Source: Maylandia zebra | Taxonomy: Eukaryota > Chordata > Actinopteri > Cichliformes > Cichlidae | Direction of reading: 5' to 3' | NCBI RefSeq assembly: GCF_041146795.1 | Contig: NC_135177.1 | Location: 2,337,560-2,401,559, forward strand | Length of the DNA: 64,000 bases | In this document: positions 31,990 through 46,200 of the stretch, piece by piece | How the letters are laid out: each line of letters starts with the position of its first letter | Numbering within the stretch: the first letter of the stretch is position 1 | Notes under the pieces: generated by a model | The model's input: only the letters and a program-made list of their open reading frames with translations | Database searches by the model: none | What the model was told of the DNA's origin: nothing | Program-made: the position numbers and the translations under genes

Positions 31990-32228
31990 TTATCCTGTCT
32001 TCCTTCTCTCACCCCAACCGGTCACAGCAGATGGCCCCGCCCCTCCCTGAGCCTGGTTCTGCCGGAGGTTTCTTCCTGTTAAAAGGGAGTTTTTCCTTCC
32101 CACTGTCGCCAAAGTGCTGCTCATAGGGGGTCATATGATTGTTGGGTTTTTCTCTGTATCTATGAAGCACCTTGAGGCGACTTTTGTTGTGATTTGGCGC
32201 TATATAAATAAAATTGAATTGAATTGAA
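31990..32228 (+). mobile_element. L2-like LINE 3' tail with TTGAA repeats
   Basis: Contains CCTGAGCCTGGTTCTGCCGG, AAAGGGAGTTTTTCCTTCCC, TTTGGCGCTATATAAATAAA, and ends in the tandem ATTGAATTGAATTGAAT. The terminal pentamer repeat is the usual mark of the 3' end in this family. Confidence 0.9.
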
Positions 32229-33120
32229 TCTATCTATAAATATCACCCTGAAGCATCAAACCATATGAATTAATCTGCCTGCAAACACATTAGTCACAGA
32301 GTTTTATGGGGTTCCACTTCTCAGCTGTTCTCTATAAACCTTTACATTAAACCAACAAATGATTTGTACTTCTTATTAACATAACCACAGACCAAATTCC
32401 CCTCTGAGATCCAAAGATGATAACGGTAATTCGTTGGTGCTGTGTTGGACGTTCCTGAGGTACAAACTACATGTTGAAAACTCAGCGTTCTTGTTCATCC
32501 CTGAGCTGATTTTGAGAACAAAGTACAAAAAGGCTCATCTGCACTGGTTGATACTGCGACTCTACAACAAATGACGGGCACACCTGTAATTACATAACTG
32601 CTTCATGCAGTCTCAGTTCAGTAGAGTTCATCTTGACAATAAAGAGATAACAGTTAATGATTATGTGCAGTTAGACAAGTAGGCCACCATTAAACAGTAA
32701 GGTGTGACTTAATGATAAAGGGTAAAATCAAAGCTGAAGAGGCAGTTTGCACACACACAGTTCCTTCCTGCAGCCGTCACAGCGGTGCCGTCAGATTCAG
32801 CTTTCTATAAATAAATCTCTATTTTTACCTTTTCTACTTTCATGCTTGCTTTTTAAAAAGTGTTTTACTCATGTTTTCATACTACTGTAAGGTGACCTCG
32901 AGGGTCTTTAAAGGCGCCTCCAAATATAATGTATTATTATCCAAAGATTGGAATTAAATGAGTGCGTACTAAGTACACAGGGAGCATGAGCTCTGTAGTG
33001 CTTCACCATTCATTTGGTTTTACAGACTGGACTTCACAAAAACAAACTTCAACAACTTCAAGTGTTTAAAAACGGGAAAAAGGAATCTGACACCAAACAA
33101 ATAAATTTGAAGCTGAAAAA
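32229..33120. other. Intergenic, no recognised gene
   Basis: Unique A+T-rich sequence without a recognisable repeat or coding signal, between the convergent genes. Confidence 0.5.
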
Positions 33121-33125
33121 ACAAA

Positions 33126-33131
33126 TTTATT
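33126..33131 (-). terminator. sacm1l: Candidate polyadenylation signal of sacm1l
   Basis: AATAAA on the minus strand (TTTATT on +) lies about 1.1 kb after the sacm1l stop codon. A second TTTATT occurs 17-18 bases away. It is a positional inference; no transcript end is visible. Confidence 0.35.
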
Positions 33132-34251
33132 CAACACATTTTTTTATTTTAAATAGCAAAACCCCGACGCAGCTCCACACGGGTCCCTCTGCTGCCCCTC
33201 ACAGCCCGCTGAGCTCGGGTTTGTTCACTGTCACAACAGCGCTGATTGTTGGGCTTTTTATCTTTTATATTGTAGATATTTGTCTTATTAATAATAATAA
33301 TGATAATATAAAGCACACATAAAGCATTTGAATTGAAGTGATATTGAAGACTCCAGGCGTGTTTTCAAAATACATGAACATGCACAGACCTAGAGGACGA
33401 ACATTTTTATAAATGTCATTTTTAATTTGGAGCCAAAGAAATGACATCGCCCTAACATCAGCACACTGTCAGCCACGATGGTGTCTCTGTGAAGAGAATA
33501 CTGTTTCGATTTGATTTATCCTTTAGTACCACAGTGACACAGATGGAGTGTTTTTCCTCTGGTGAAGTGACATGCAAAATAGTTCAATGTAATACAAGAA
33601 AACGAGTTAATGACAACTTTCTTTCTCAAGGTCCAGGGTTTCCAGGATGAATCCCCTTTCTTCATCAAGGGACCGTTTTTAACTCCACAACCATAAATCG
33701 TGTTCTAGCTGACTGGATTCTGAAGGACGAGCACACTTGGATCCCTGCAAACACTCCAGAAAAGAAGCTAAAACCATTCAAGCTAAAACTGATCTTAAAA
33801 CGCAGACTATGAACCACAGGCAGTGTCTAACCTAGGACACACCAGTTCTACATGAGAATTTGCAAATGAGGAATATCTTCACAGCTATGCTGTTTGAAGT
33901 CTGATCCCCATGTTTTCATAAAAGGAATGAGGTGGAGAACAACAAGAAACACATTTAAACAGGTCCACAGCATTCCAGTTAAATGAGGAACAAAGACATC
34001 GGGTCAGAACAGCTCCTGAGTTCAGTGTCGAGTTCAGACAGACCGTCAGTCCGCTACAGTGTGGAGAGCAGCAGGCCTGTGCACTCTTCAGTCTCCTGCT
34101 GTGGTGCACAAAGCCACCCTCGCTGCCCACCAACCTCCTCGCTCCAGCGTTAGTAAAGGCTCCAGGCCTGCTGATGCAGATAAAGTGATGACGAGGAAGA
34201 GGACGAGGTGGTGAGTTTGCGAGGGCCCAGCTGCTTTCCACACGCACACAT

Positions 34252-37200
34252 TCAGTCCAGCTTCTCCTTCTGGACCAGCTTAGGAGCGTCTACAAAGTCC
34301 CGTCCATAAAAGAGGATAAGCCCACCGGTTACTGCACTGGCTGTTCCCCAGAACAGGACGTAAGCCAGCGTCTCAGCCCACGTGTCACCTGACAGGAGAC
34401 AACAGGTCGAACTGCGTCAGTGGAGGAAATTTATTTGCATTCAGTTTATTGCAGTTAGTCTTACCGGCCATTAGAAGGCAGATTATACACATGGAAAAGG
34501 CAACAACCATGATGATGGGCAACTAGAAGAAAGAAAAGCGGCATCACATTAAAGACGTCAGAAAAAGAAAATGTTGTGAGTCGAGCTTCTTGAGCTCTTC
34601 TTACTGTCAGAAACTTCCAGTCCTTGGGGTCTCGCAGTGGAGTGGTCCAGTCAGCTTCATCGACAGCATAGTTCCCCAGAAATAAATCGATGGAATCCTG
34701 CAGGAAAAACAGCCCACCTGAACTCTGCTTTGCAGCGGCATCATCACAGGTACGCTCTTCTATATGAATTACAGTTTTAACTGTGTTTTGTTGCAAAAGA
34801 TTTTGCAGTGACTTTGAAGTCTTTTTGTATGCAGGTTTAAGATTTTACCGATGTCATTACTGATCTGTAGAATGCAACAAAGCAACGAGGACCACACTGA
34901 ACACAGCTTAACAGTTTTTGTCTCTGCTTACAAAAGAGCAACCAAAGATGTCTTTAAGGGGATCAGCAGTTATTTCACTGAAGGGTGTGTAGCTCGTCGA
35001 GGTCATGGCTTTAAAAGAGTGAGACTGGACGTGTTTGAAGACTTTTCACCTCTCATCAGAGGCTCCTTCATTCTGGACTGTTGTTAAAAGAAGTGGGGAA
35101 CATGGCCCCGTCTCTGAGCTTTTCTGAGCTCATATTTTTCTCATGTTAAACATGTTTCCATGTTTGATTCGGACTAAGAAATATGGCTTAATGAGATCTG
35201 CAAATCACTGCATTCTGTTTTTATTTACATTTCACAGTGTTGTCCAAATCTCCACAGCATCAGTGCTGAGCCCTGCTGCTCACGGCCTGATTTTAAAAGA
35301 ATACGTGCCTGTAAAGCAAACTCTACCTGCAGCGGTCTGATCACTCATAACATGATGATTGTGTGAGAGTCATTAGCAGCTTGTATTATTGTGATATTGC
35401 TGTAGTATCTGATGGAACAGATTCATTTCACTTTGCAATATGGCATTCACACTATTCCACACTGATGAAGTAGCACATAAAGGACGACCTGAACCCACCA
35501 GTGACGTGTGGTCAGCAGAGGTCATCATAAAAAAAAATAATGATAATCAAATAAATGAAATCGTTTCTTTATCGAATGGTTTGATCTATGAACTATTTTT
35601 TATGAAACAATCTGATTGCACACACTAAAGACAACGATAAAGACAATGTTGGATAACACCTCCCACCCACTCCATGACATGTTGGTCAGTCACAGGAGCT
35701 CGTTCAGTGAGAGACTGAGATTACCCATGATGCACCACTGAACGACACAGGAAATCATTCCTGCCTGTGGCTCCCTGTACAACGCATCCACTTAACACAC
35801 TGTTTGCTGCTACAACTACACATGTTTCTTTTCCAACTATTTATTTATAAGTGACTTATGTATGTATGTATGTATATATATGTATATATTGTACTATTCT
35901 TAGTTAGCGTATTGTCTGTCTTGTCTTAATGTTGGTTTAAAATGGAGCACTGTAACAAAAAATAATTTCCCCCAGGGATCAATAAAGTATTCTGATTCTG
36001 ATTCTGATTCTGATTCTCACACAAACTGTGCCCTGCCATGCAACGAGGCACTGATAGGGGGCGCTCGTGAGTCCATGGTGCAAAAAAGGAACAAAGGGTC
36101 GGTGTGTGGACTTCATAAGTAAAGGTGAGACCATAATAAGGTTAATTTAAACAGTTTGTACGTGTAAAGAACGCTGATATGAAACATGACCTGTTAACTG
36201 CTGCCAATCAAATGGGAGGAAGGACCGGCTCAGGGCAGCAGCAGGTAGCAGTGGTGCTTCTGGTCTGCAGCAACTCCTGCTGCTGTGATCATGTGTTTCT
36301 ATTTGATAAGGCAGTCGTCATTGCTGCGTTAGACTCCACGGAGCATTTCCATTCATAATTAATCTCTCAACATCTGTCTCAGCCGCTGTGCACTGAGGCA
36401 GCTACCACTGACTTCCCACTAAATGAATGCAGAAATCAGGTAATGAAATGCTACTAAAAAGCAATATCAAATGTCCAGAACAGCAGCAGCTGCTTCACCG
36501 GCAGCACGAAGGCAGGAAGTGCCTCTACTAGCTGGCTGGAGCCAAATGGTGAATAATTTACTCTGTTGGGTTCATATATTTGTAACTCTGACTCTGGTGG
36601 ATCAGCCATGAAGCTCGTCTCTGGTACCCACCTGTCTAAAGCCATCAGAGAAGTTGTTTTTGTAATATCGGATCATCGAGTTCCAGCCGTCCATCAGCAG
36701 TCCCCAGTGTGTTCTCTTCCCTGTCCTGAAATATGAACATGAAATTCAGCACCATTAAGAAAAGCAGCAGCATTTACAGCTACTTTATCATTTTAATAAG
36801 TGTTAAAGTACAGAACTCACAGGAAAATGAAGGAGCTCAAGGACGGTCCGCAGAGGAGAACCTATCGCCAGTTAGAAACTTTCTTTAAGAGCAAGATCCA
36901 ATTTGGGTTTTTGGTTTTGCCCTCGCAAACAAAACAAACTGTAATATCCTGATGATGTGCGGCTGTAGTGATCTTTAAATATTAGACTTCTCTGCAGGCT
37001 AGAACCAGGTATTAACCAACAACACTAACCAGCAACAGCTGCAAAGACCAGGCAGGACGCTCTTCCCAATCACATCCGTCTAGGTCTCGCTGTCACTGCC
37101 CTCATCAGCACTGAAGTCTCCCAGCATCACAGCAGAATGAACACCCTTGAGAACCTCGCCATGTCCCAGTAGCCAGCCTCGAAAGCTGCGGATCAGTTCA

Positions 37201-40200
37201 CCAGGGCTCCTGCTCTTGCCCACTGCCCAACACACAATGGACCCAACCCCTACAGCATCTCCTGTGGGTGTCAAACCTACAAGAAGGCGGGTCATTTCCT
37301 TCTTCAAGTTGGCAGAGAACAGTGGCCTGGCCACCAGGCGTTCTCCGTCAAGCTCCCTCTCCAGGCCTTGCTCCCAGGTTGGGACCCCGATAACCCTACC
37401 CTGGTGGTGCCTGTTTTCGGACCCGGAGTTAGCAACATCCCCCAAGAACCCGAAGAGGAGAGTCCTGGCCCCTAGCCCTGCCAGTGTAGCAGAAATGATG
37501 AGGATGATGATGCAGCAGCAGCCGTTCTTCTCTGCGTGAGTAGCTTCATGTTGTTCGTGTGTAATTTACGTTGAGTAGGCTAACCACGTTATTACATTAA
37601 TGCATGTAAGGTGAACTAGCAAACACCGTCGTAGTTACATGCAGCTGTCTTCTTGTTTGATGGCAGATACTCCCTTCACCCTGGCCAAAAAGGCTAAAAT
37701 GACCAAAGAAAAAGAGGAAAACAGCTGAACATGAGAGGTTTTTGGACTTTGTGTGTGTTCTCCATTCTTTAAGCACCGGTTTGAGCACCGTTTAAGCACC
37801 GGCACCGTTTCAAAAGTACCGGTTTGGTACTGGTATCGGATAAAACCTAAACGATACCCATCCCTAGTGAGGAGTTCAGAGGGTCTCAGAGTACTGTTGC
37901 TTCTCCTTGCAAAGAGGCCACCTGGAGGAGGTGGCTGGGAAGAGGGAGGTGCTGCCATTCTTGCTGCCCCCAATTTGTATTTTTAAGTAGGAAAACAGTT
38001 TTTCCGTTGGGTCTGATGCTGCTAGTGTCTTCCTCACAGTGAGACATGTTCATTAATTACTGGTACTGTTCTCGATAATACTCAAAGCCAAGATGTTGGT
38101 TTCGTATTGAAACTGGAAAAGTTTGATCGGTGCATCCCGATCTACAATCCACACTTTTGAAGACATCATTTATTTTGGCTTTTCTGGGAGCTTTTACTGT
38201 GTGTTCAATGAACACATGAAAAGCATCACCGTTCCCTTTTTTTTATTGCAACTCTAAAGACTCCTTATATTTTAACTGAGTACAATCGACTGTAGCACAA
38301 GTCAGAAACAAAACGCTAAAAGGAAATAGCTACTCCAAAGAAAGAGTGGGTGGTTGCTTTCACCTCATTATGGAAGAGACGACTGTCAGTTCTGATGGCA
38401 CAACTTGAAGACAGGTAGGGCTAAAACAAAAACCTGTTAGCATGTGTTTGCTGTAAACACTCACCTAGTGAAGTCAGTCTTTAAGGCACCAGTTCCAGCA
38501 TACTGCTTGGCACAAGCGTCAGCATTGTCTGCCCAGGCTGTGTGTGAAACACAGAAGGGGAGGCAGAGCAGGTCATTTACTAATCAGAGAGTTCGTCGTT
38601 CAAGCCCTGGCTACTCCAGTCTGCATGTCAAAGTATTCTTGAACGAGACACTGAACCCTGAGACGCTCTCTGATGCATTCACTGGAGTATGAATGTGTGG
38701 GAATGTTCAATGACTAAATGTTTTATAAAGTTATAGTCTAACCATGAAGCAAAAATGTCAAAGAGTGCAATAAGAGACCAGTCTTCTGCTCAGTGTGTGT
38801 GTAAAACTGTGACAAAGACTAAATCATGCTGGCCAGATAGTAGCTGGGACAGAGCATATCAAACTGAAGCAGTGTTTACCACACAATGCCCTTTAGATGT
38901 CCTGTAAAAATCAGTGGATCCAAAAGGTTTTGCGAGCATGCAAAGGACCAGCTGCATATTAGGCAGGGTTTAGATATGAAAACAACAAACTCTGATTAGT
39001 TGTTACTACTCAGGCTACAGCTGTGTGAGGGAACACCCACCATTCTTGTACATCTTCTCAAAGTCTGTCTGCTCTTCAATCCGCTGGCCTATGTGGAGAA
39101 CTCCCATCCTCTAAAGACACACACACACACCTTTTGTCAAATGCTCTCGAGTCTGAATGCCACTGTTTTCTAATACAGCCCTGTTTTAACTCGTTTAACC
39201 TCTTAAGCCCCAACGCCCCCTGATACGGGGGCAAAAGGCAGGGGATCAGTTGGGCTTGGGGCTTAAGAGGTTATGCAAACATTTTCCTTGTTTACCTGCT
39301 GCCTTCATTTAGAAGAATCAAAGCAAATATAATCCCACTGCAAAATGGTATGGAGTTAATTTCAGTGCATTTGCAGACAGCAGTGGGACTACTTTGACTG
39401 TAAGGTGCCAGGAGGAGCACCCAGATCTGAAGAACAATCATAGACACAGCAGGGTTTCAAAAACCCGCTCAGCAACAAGTCTGCTATTCTCAGAGGAACA
39501 GGTGACCTTGGAGTGATGTGGCCTCTGTCCCTACGGACACAGCTGCAGATACTACAGTGCAAAGCAGTACAAACAGAACGTTTTGTTGTCATTGGTTAGC
39601 TTTAATGCACCAACTAAGGCCAAGAAGAATTGCAGACAGTTACATCTAGGGCAAATTAATCACGTTTCAGGAGAGGAGACGTACTCCTGATCATGATCAA
39701 TGACCAGTTTATTGACATCAACAGATTGCTGCTCAACAGTCCTTCAGCTAGATGAACTCACTGATGAACTGTGTGCTCAGATACTTTTATTTGCTCTTTG
39801 ATGTCATATTTATAATTTGGACAGAAGCAGATGTTGACATGATGGTGAAAGTGTAAAGAAAAACACCAACATAAAGGCCTGGGACTGATTCAGTTCCATT
39901 TCATTTATTTATATAGCACCAACAGACAACAACAATCACCTCAAGGTGCTTTGCAAAGCAAGGAAACAACCCTACAATCACACAACCCCCATGAGCAATT
40001 ACTTGGCAACAGTGGGAAGGAAAAACTCCCTTTTTACAGGAAGAAACCTGCAACAGAACCGGGGGGGGGGGGGGCATGTTGGGGGAGAGAGGGAGGAGAC
40101 GAGAGCGCCAGCTGTGAGCAGAAAGGAGGGCTTGTTGTTCTTGCAACAAACGGTTGTGTAACTCTGCTCATATAACAATCAAGTTGTGGATTTGTTGCCC

Positions 40201-43200
40201 GGACACTGAACTGTGCGCTGTTGGACCCAGGACCCATGTGGCTGTTTATGTTCCTCCCACTGCTACCCCACAGCTCACAGCTGCATGGGACATTATTCAC
40301 TCTCCCATTGGCTGGTTACAGACTCAGCTTACAGCCTCTCTGGTGACTTCAAACACGTCACTGCCAACTTCACACAATATGTGGTCGGTCCCGCCAGGGG
40401 GGAGAGACTTTTAGACCTACTGTATGCTAATGTCAGTCTCCTCTGTACCCCCACTGGCTGGGTCAGACAAAAGCTGATTCAGTTCACCCTCCACTATGCG
40501 CCTGTTGTGAAGAGGGAGCCTGTGACCACCAGTAGTATTAGGAGGGGGTCGGAGGAGGCCTCAGTGGAGCTACAGGGCTGTTTTGTGACAGACTGGGAGA
40601 CTGTGAGTGTTTCACCGACTACACCTTCCACACCGACTCCACTGTCCCAGCTCAGACATTGTTATCCAAATAACAAGCTGTGGGTGACGAGGACATCAAA
40701 GCCCTCCTCAACGACAAGAAGAAGGCCTTCAGACTGGACAATAGAGAGGAGGTGAGCATGGTTCAGTTACTGAAAGGTAACATCAGACAATAATTACCGG
40801 AGAAAGCTGGAGCAGAACAGCATGAGCGAGGTGTGGAGTGGCATAAAGACAGGGGCTCCTTAAAAGCTGGGGCCGGTACGTTCCAAGCGATCTAAGCAGG
40901 TGACGTCGTGAGACTGCATCCCAGCGATTGGCTGGTCAGTAGCGTCACTCGATGAGTCATGAGAGCGTCTCGTTCATGAAAGTCAAACCTGCCGTTCTTG
41001 TAACCCGGCAATGAGGGAAATACGAAACAAAGCCACGGTCCCTGAGTTTGACGAAAAGCCAGAGACCGAGCAGCGGGTATATCGACGCCTCCACTTCCAC
41101 CTTTTTTGTACCATTCATGTTGCATACTAACTACGTTACAGGATGCTAGGCAGCAATGACAACAACCAGGCACATTAGGTGCTACTCAAGTGTAAGGAAA
41201 AACCAACTGTGGTGAGCCATAGCAAGCTGATCAAAGTAGGTCCGATTAAAAAGGGGCTAATGTGCTCAATGTGTTTTTCAACAGATCTGACACTGCAGTA
41301 AACGCTCAGCCACTCTCTCCCTCTGTTCATGAGTCTGAGTCTGCAGAGGCTCCCAGTGCTGAAGACGTCCTGCCCTGGTCCTGTACCAAAGTCGACACAT
41401 TCCAGTGACCCCAGGATTGCAGACCTGTGTCACTGACTTCCCAGGCAGGCCTGGAGGACGCCATCATCTACCTGCTCAATGGTGTCTATGCACATCTGGA
41501 CCAGCCGGCGAGCACTGTGAGGGTCATGTTTTTTGACTTTTCCAGGCGTTCAACACTATCAGGCCGACCCTCCTGGGTGATACGCTGACAGCGATGCAGG
41601 TGGATGCCTCTCTGGTGTCCTGGATTGCTGATGCAACATTGTGTGTCAGGTGATCAGCAACACAGGGACCGTCCTCTCTTCTTTCCTCTTCACCGTGTAC
41701 ACCACAGACTTCAGCCACTGCACAGAAACCTGCCATCAGAGGTTTTCTGATCATGAATGCATCAGTGACAGTGAAGAGGCAGAGCACTGGGGGAAGTGGG
41801 TTGAAGTGGACATCGTGGAAGACTACAAGTCCGTTGGAGTACATAGATAATAACCTGGACTGGATTAAAAACAACACTGCACAAGTGGTTAAGGTCTTTT
41901 AACATCTGTCAGACGATGCTGTCTGTTGTGGCAGTGCCATCCTCTATGCTGCTGCACGCTGGGGGAGCAGGCTGAGGGTCACAGATGCCAAACACTCAAA
42001 CTGATCCGTAAGGCCAGTAATGCTGTGGGGACGGAGCTGGACTCCTTAAGGTGGTGTCGGAGAGGCGGATGTTGTCCAAGATGAGGCTGGACAATACCTC
42101 CATGACATGCTGGCCAGTCACAGGAGCACGTTCACTGAGAGGCTGAGATTACCCATAATGCACCACTGAACGCCACAGGAAATCATTCCTGTCTGTGGCC
42201 ATCTCCCTGTACAACTCCTCCACTGATACAATAGTACAATAGCACACATCCTCTGCAGTGAAAGTAACGACGTTTTATAGATTAGAGTAAAATGTACACG
42301 ATATATATTTAATCTCTGTAATATTGTGGATATTTAGACTCGAGCTAGTTCAGTCTGTTACTGTTCTTATCGTCTCTGACCACATTGTTAGGGATCAGTG
42401 AAACCCCAAACAGACCAACAACCTGAAGGAAGCATTAAAGCAGAAAGTGGCCACTTCAAGGCTGCTCAGACTGAGCACAGTGCAAACAGGTTACACAGAT
42501 TTGAGCCTTTACCTTTATACAGGCTTTGTATCAAGGTGTAATGTGTACAATTAATCATCACCAGTTAAATAAAGCAGTATCATGTTCGTATCAGTATCAC
42601 ATGCTGTTTATTTATTTGTGCATTCTTTCTGTTTACACATGAAAGCACTTCTGTAATTTGGCCTCTGCACACGTACTGTGTTAGATTTTAAACCAAATAA
42701 TGACCTTCAGCTCAGATTTAAGGAGTTTAGCAAAATTATTACATTAACTGATTTGCAGTTAATGAAAAATGAATTCCAGCAATCTAAAAGGAAATACGGT
42801 CCAATGGAAGCGAGGGAGCTCGAGGACAGGTCGAGAGCCCAAATAAACCACAGAGCTCACCAAACCTTTAGGGTAACCAGCTCAGCCATCAGTAGAATTC
42901 AGAATTTAGCTTGCAGGGGAAAAGCAGACCAGCACAGCTCAAGAGCAGTATATGAAAAACATGGTTGTGCGTTGCTCTACCTCAAAATGTCGGGGTCCTT
43001 TCCACTGACTGGAAAAACTTCCTAAAACAGGCTGGATTCCTGTTTTTGTTAAACCCTTGAATCACTTTAGTCACATACTGACTGTTGGGTTTAAAATCCT
43101 TGTGGTGGTGAACAGAAACAGAAAACATGACTCATACGTCTAAATGTGTGTAAATGTGCTTGTACAGTAAAGTACTTCAAGGTTTCCTGATGGTGCTGAA

Positions 43201-46200
43201 GGATAAGCAAGTTCTTGCATGTGAGAACCATTACGCATTATTATATGTGACTATGCATTTAATACCTGCAGCTGTGACTGAAGAGAGCGTCGGGCCAGCA
43301 GGCTCTGGATGACATTTGTACGATCCAAACAGTCCATGCAGTTGCTCCGAAAAGTTCCCTCCTGATTTAACAGCACCTTTCCATCTGCATCCACTAGGAA
43401 ATATCTGCATCCATATGCACAACATTACTTCTCATGAAGAGTGTATTACTATTGGACAGACACAAGCTGCTCTACTAGCTCACTGACCCAAAGTCATCCT
43501 GCATTTCAGCAACCATGTCCAGTAAGATCTGAAGGCGGTGCCACCTCATGTGGCTGCACTCCTTATGAAAGTCAAAAGCTATGTACCTAGACAAAAGCGA
43601 GGCTTTAATTACCTGAGGAAAGCAGGATGTCGAGTAAATGCCAGACAGATGAAGCCTGAGGCTGAATTAGTGGTAATCTTACTTGATCAAGCCATTACCC
43701 AAGTTTGTGACCATGTTGTCGAATGCCAGCTCCAACGGCTTTTCTGAGCCTTTTTGGTTTATCTGTGAAAGAACAGAACAAATAAAACAAAGAGCCTTTG
43801 CAAACGATTGCATATGGGTATGTGTGGGTTTGCTGTTATTTCATTTGACTGTGAGGTTATATCATGGTCTTGTAAATGCAAAAATCAGTAGCTAACGGAT
43901 TGTTCTCACCAAGTTCAAAGTGACTTGTCTTCCATAGAGGATGATCTGGGAGTCAAAGTGTCTCTGGAATCCGTCCAGCTACGACAAAAACAGGAAGATT
44001 TCAGAAATGAAGATAAACAACAGGTATTTGTTTTTTCACTTGAATCTGCATGTAAAGAACTTACATGGTTGACTGTTTTGCTGATCTGTGGTTTTGGTTT
44101 GTACCTGAGATTAGGCCTTTGGGACCAGTAGAAGGGGATGGAGCCTCTGGTCTGCAAACACACCATTAACAACGAGAATTTGAAATCAGAGGAGAGACCC
44201 AGAGAAGGCAGAGTTTCTGAAGCGTGTCTACAGGATGAGCCCATGAAGCTCTTGGTCGCTCAAAAAGACCCAACTGTGGAGACATGTATGGCTTGAGATA
44301 TTAACTTTAATAGATTAAGCTATACATCCATACGTTACATTAAACCAGCGCCTGTGTGAAAATAGCTGAAATATCCAAACAACATGAAGGGTCCCATATT
44401 TGATCAAACACATTGTCCCTACTATGTAACTCGCATGTTAGGTAACCCAATGACACACATTCCAGTACAGTCCACTGTCTCCGAGGTTTAGATGGGGCCT
44501 TGTCCGTGATCCAGTTCAAAAGGACGCACTTGCTTGCACAGATGTTAACAGCCTGTAAAGCTGCTTTTCTAATCTCCCCGATTTTGTCATTCGGAGCAGC
44601 AAACACGACGGGTTCAGCGGCAGCAGAGATCTGATCCAGGTCACACTTTATGAACAATACTGCTGTATTTTTCTGCATGAGCACAGACAGTGAGTGAGGT
44701 TGTCCACCTCTATTTTACACTTAGGGCAGAGTAAGGCCTGAGTTATATACGTGGGCTCGGTGTGAGACTTGCATTTGGACTGCTTTTACTTCATTGCACT
44801 CAGATATTTAGCATTCTCCCAGACTTGGTCCCAGGTGCCTTTGCAGTGATTTAGATGTTAATCTGTTGAATTTCTGAACACGATTTGTCTTCAATCATCC
44901 AGGTAAGTAAATGCCACACTCGCTCACAGGTCACCTGATGAAACGCTTCGTCCAGATGAACAGAATCAACTTTTTGGAATTTTTCTGTTTCTTCATCTTT
45001 TTACATTGTTTTTAGAGTAAACTTTTTTGCACCCTGGGAAGCCAACAGACTGAAGGAAGCTTTTGGACCCATGTTCCTTCACTTACTGAACATTTTCCTA
45101 TTTGCTATCGTTGGTCTGAACGGCAGATTTCATGTAATCTCTGCTGGAGCACTAAGTGTTTGGCTCACCTGAACAAAAGAAGCCTTTGCACCGTTGTACT
45201 GCACTATCTGCTCTGTTTCCACATAGTTAGCAGCGTGTCCTTCTGAATCAATGCCTACAACAAAAACACACAAACACACACAAAAACTGTTGACAAACTC
45301 GGTTATCTGAATCCTTCAAAGTCATGAGGAGCTGATTAGCTTGTCACTGACTTGAGGTGCAAACGCACTGACTCCACTATGTTCAAATGACTCGTGCGCT
45401 CGCTGCATGTACCCACCTGCAGTTAAGCAACGTGTGCGCTGGGCCACTTGAACAGGTGGAGCCAGGCTGTGTCTGCTACACTGCTCAGGTGGATAGTATG
45501 TGTCAAACACAGCAGGATCCTCCCAGAACAACAATATCCTTTCTGTAAATTCTTCTAATCTTTTTAGTGTTGTTATAAAAACAGAAGAAAATACCACAAA
45601 ATGCATTTACTGAGAACATTTCTTCAGAGACATAAAGCAGCCAGAACATTCGGTCAGGGCTCAAAGTAGGGCTGGTTTCTAGAATCGATTCGATTTGAAT
45701 CTGGGAAATTTTGCCTCAGACAGTCAGAAATATTATAACTCAGATCAGCACATTTACATCTTTTTGTATCTATAAAAAGGAAGCTGACACTTTCCAGACT
45801 TTATCAAAGGTGTGAGCGTCACAGCAGAGGCCTTTGTGTCAAAGCAGCTGAAGATAAAACAGAAACACATGAAGGAGATTTTCCTGTTCTGGGACTTTAT
45901 AAAAGTATTCTGCAGTCGATCAAAAACGAAAGAAAACCATTAATCAACAATGAACATCACCTCTGACGTTACAGCGGTTTGATTAGAGACACGGCGTTTT
46001 GCATTTTGTATAATTTTAAAAAGTTTAAATTTGTTCAGAAGCCTGTTGAACGGCAGAAATTAGGTTTTCTTAGTAAAAGGAAAAAACAGCGGCCGACAGC
46101 CTGTAAACAACGACAGATTGGTGCGTAACAAGCAAGCGAATAATGAAGAAAACAGATTTGTAGACGGGAAACTGTTGTTGAAGTACACAGAGAGAGGGAG

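Noticed and set aside
37147..37539. 130-codon + strand open frame
   Set aside because: Proline/serine-rich composition without a domain; it overlaps the LINE endonuclease-like minus-strand frame.
42678..43025. 115-codon + strand open frame (polar, basic)
   Set aside because: No recognised domain. It lies antisense in sacm1l intron 14 without repeat copies in the window; possible retroelement debris, but not supportable.
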